The notes below the pieces were generated by a model. That model saw nothing but the letters and a program-made list of their open reading frames with translations, searched no databases and was not told the origin of the DNA. Below, in pieces: positions 11,733 to 11,803 of a stretch of DNA of 11,803 bases; position 1 is the first letter of the stretch, and every line of letters begins with the position of its first letter. The DNA comes from Candidatus Shapirobacteria bacterium (lineage in GTDB: Bacteria; Patescibacteriota; Microgenomatia; UBA12405), in contig JAQVQI010000017.1 of assembly GCA_028701645.1 (NCBI GenBank), positions 1-11,803 on the forward strand. Direction: 5' to 3'. Both the position numbers and the translations under genes were made by a program.

Positions 11733-11803
11733 TTAGAATTTCCAGCCTAAGCGTATTGCAGGATTAAAAATTACACCTATATCAGAATATTTTTCATTAT
11801 TTT
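11733..11803 (-). CDS. C-terminus of an outer-membrane beta-barrel protein (partial)
   Basis: The minus-strand frame ends at the TAA at 11735-11733 and reads NNEKYSDIGVIFNPAIRLGW then KF. Alternating hydrophobic residues and a terminal aromatic (F) are the beta-signal of outer-membrane barrels, and the pattern 'aIrlGWKF' is common in Bacteroidota barrel proteins. The terminator right behind it shows this is a true gene end. Only 22 codons are visible, so the family cannot be named. It points away from the accessory genes and is probably ordinary chromosome flanking the element. Confidence 0.7.
   Translation of the reverse strand, partial: NNEKYSDIGVIFNPAIRLGWKF

Noticed and set aside
1..11803. 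tRNA or rRNA gene
   Set aside because: No cloverleaf with GTTCRA-type T-loop and CCA-proximal stem, and no rRNA core sequence, was seen.

Overview
This is an AT-rich window from a Bacteroidota (Bacteroidetes) genome, most likely Flavobacteriia or a related class. Four promoters match the group's unusual sigma factor consensus (-33 TTTG, -7 TAnnTTTG): the -7 boxes are at 55-62, 5877-5884 and 7313-7320 (minus) and at 7384-7391 (plus). The replication genes are of the BT4734/VirE-N plus SF3 helicase type common in Bacteroidota mobile elements. The last gene ends like a Bacteroidota outer-membrane beta-barrel. Most of the window looks like an accessory or mobile element (integrative element, satellite or prophage remnant). 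No integrase, relaxase or capsid gene is in view, so the type of element cannot be settled.

Layout from left to right. (a) 1-5850, all minus strand, is an accessory module. Read in the direction of transcription it holds an unknown 246-aa protein (5850-5110); a very tightly packed run of small genes at 5085-4322 (two-TM protein, 46-aa protein, one-TM protein, 52-aa eight-cysteine zinc ribbon); a 311-aa protein ending in an FtsK-gamma-like winged helix; a secreted CAP-domain protein; a TPR-like protein; a 67-aa basic protein; a secreted four-cysteine protein; a 253-aa winged-helix-like protein; and the first codons of one more gene at the window edge. Two of the small genes (52 and 46 aa) are easily overlooked. 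(b) 5851-7400 is the control region. An XRE repressor with an apparent TTG start (plus) diverges from the accessory module across a 14-bp palindrome that sits on the module's promoter. A MerR-like regulator and a 105-aa partner (minus) diverge from a small RNA gene (plus), and a nested inverted repeat lies between the two back-to-back promoters. (c) About 7397-7577 is a probable unrecognised structured RNA with its own promoter and intrinsic terminator. A separate opposing terminator closes the replication operon. (d) 7631-9905 (minus) is the replication operon: an AEP-like primase (VirE-N plus PriCT-2) coupled by a 17-nt overlap to an SF3 helicase. (e) 9906-10470 is 565 bp without a gene, rich in direct and inverted repeats, including three tandem 11-bp units; it is the best candidate for an origin or regulatory region. 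(f) 10471-11499 (plus) holds a small zinc-finger-like protein, an HTH protein whose natural ATG is followed by an in-frame TAA, and a short SUFU-domain protein that seems truncated; a strong terminator follows. (g) 11676-11803 looks like flanking chromosome: a minus-strand terminator and the C-terminus of an outer-membrane protein.

Working model (inference): the MerR-like and XRE regulators set the balance between replication and cargo expression, the primase/helicase pair acts on the repeat-rich region at 9906-10470, and the sRNA is a candidate third regulator. The 5850-2864 gene run, with membrane, zinc-ribbon, FtsK-gamma and secreted CAP proteins in near-overlapping order, is the best candidate for an undescribed co-expressed system.
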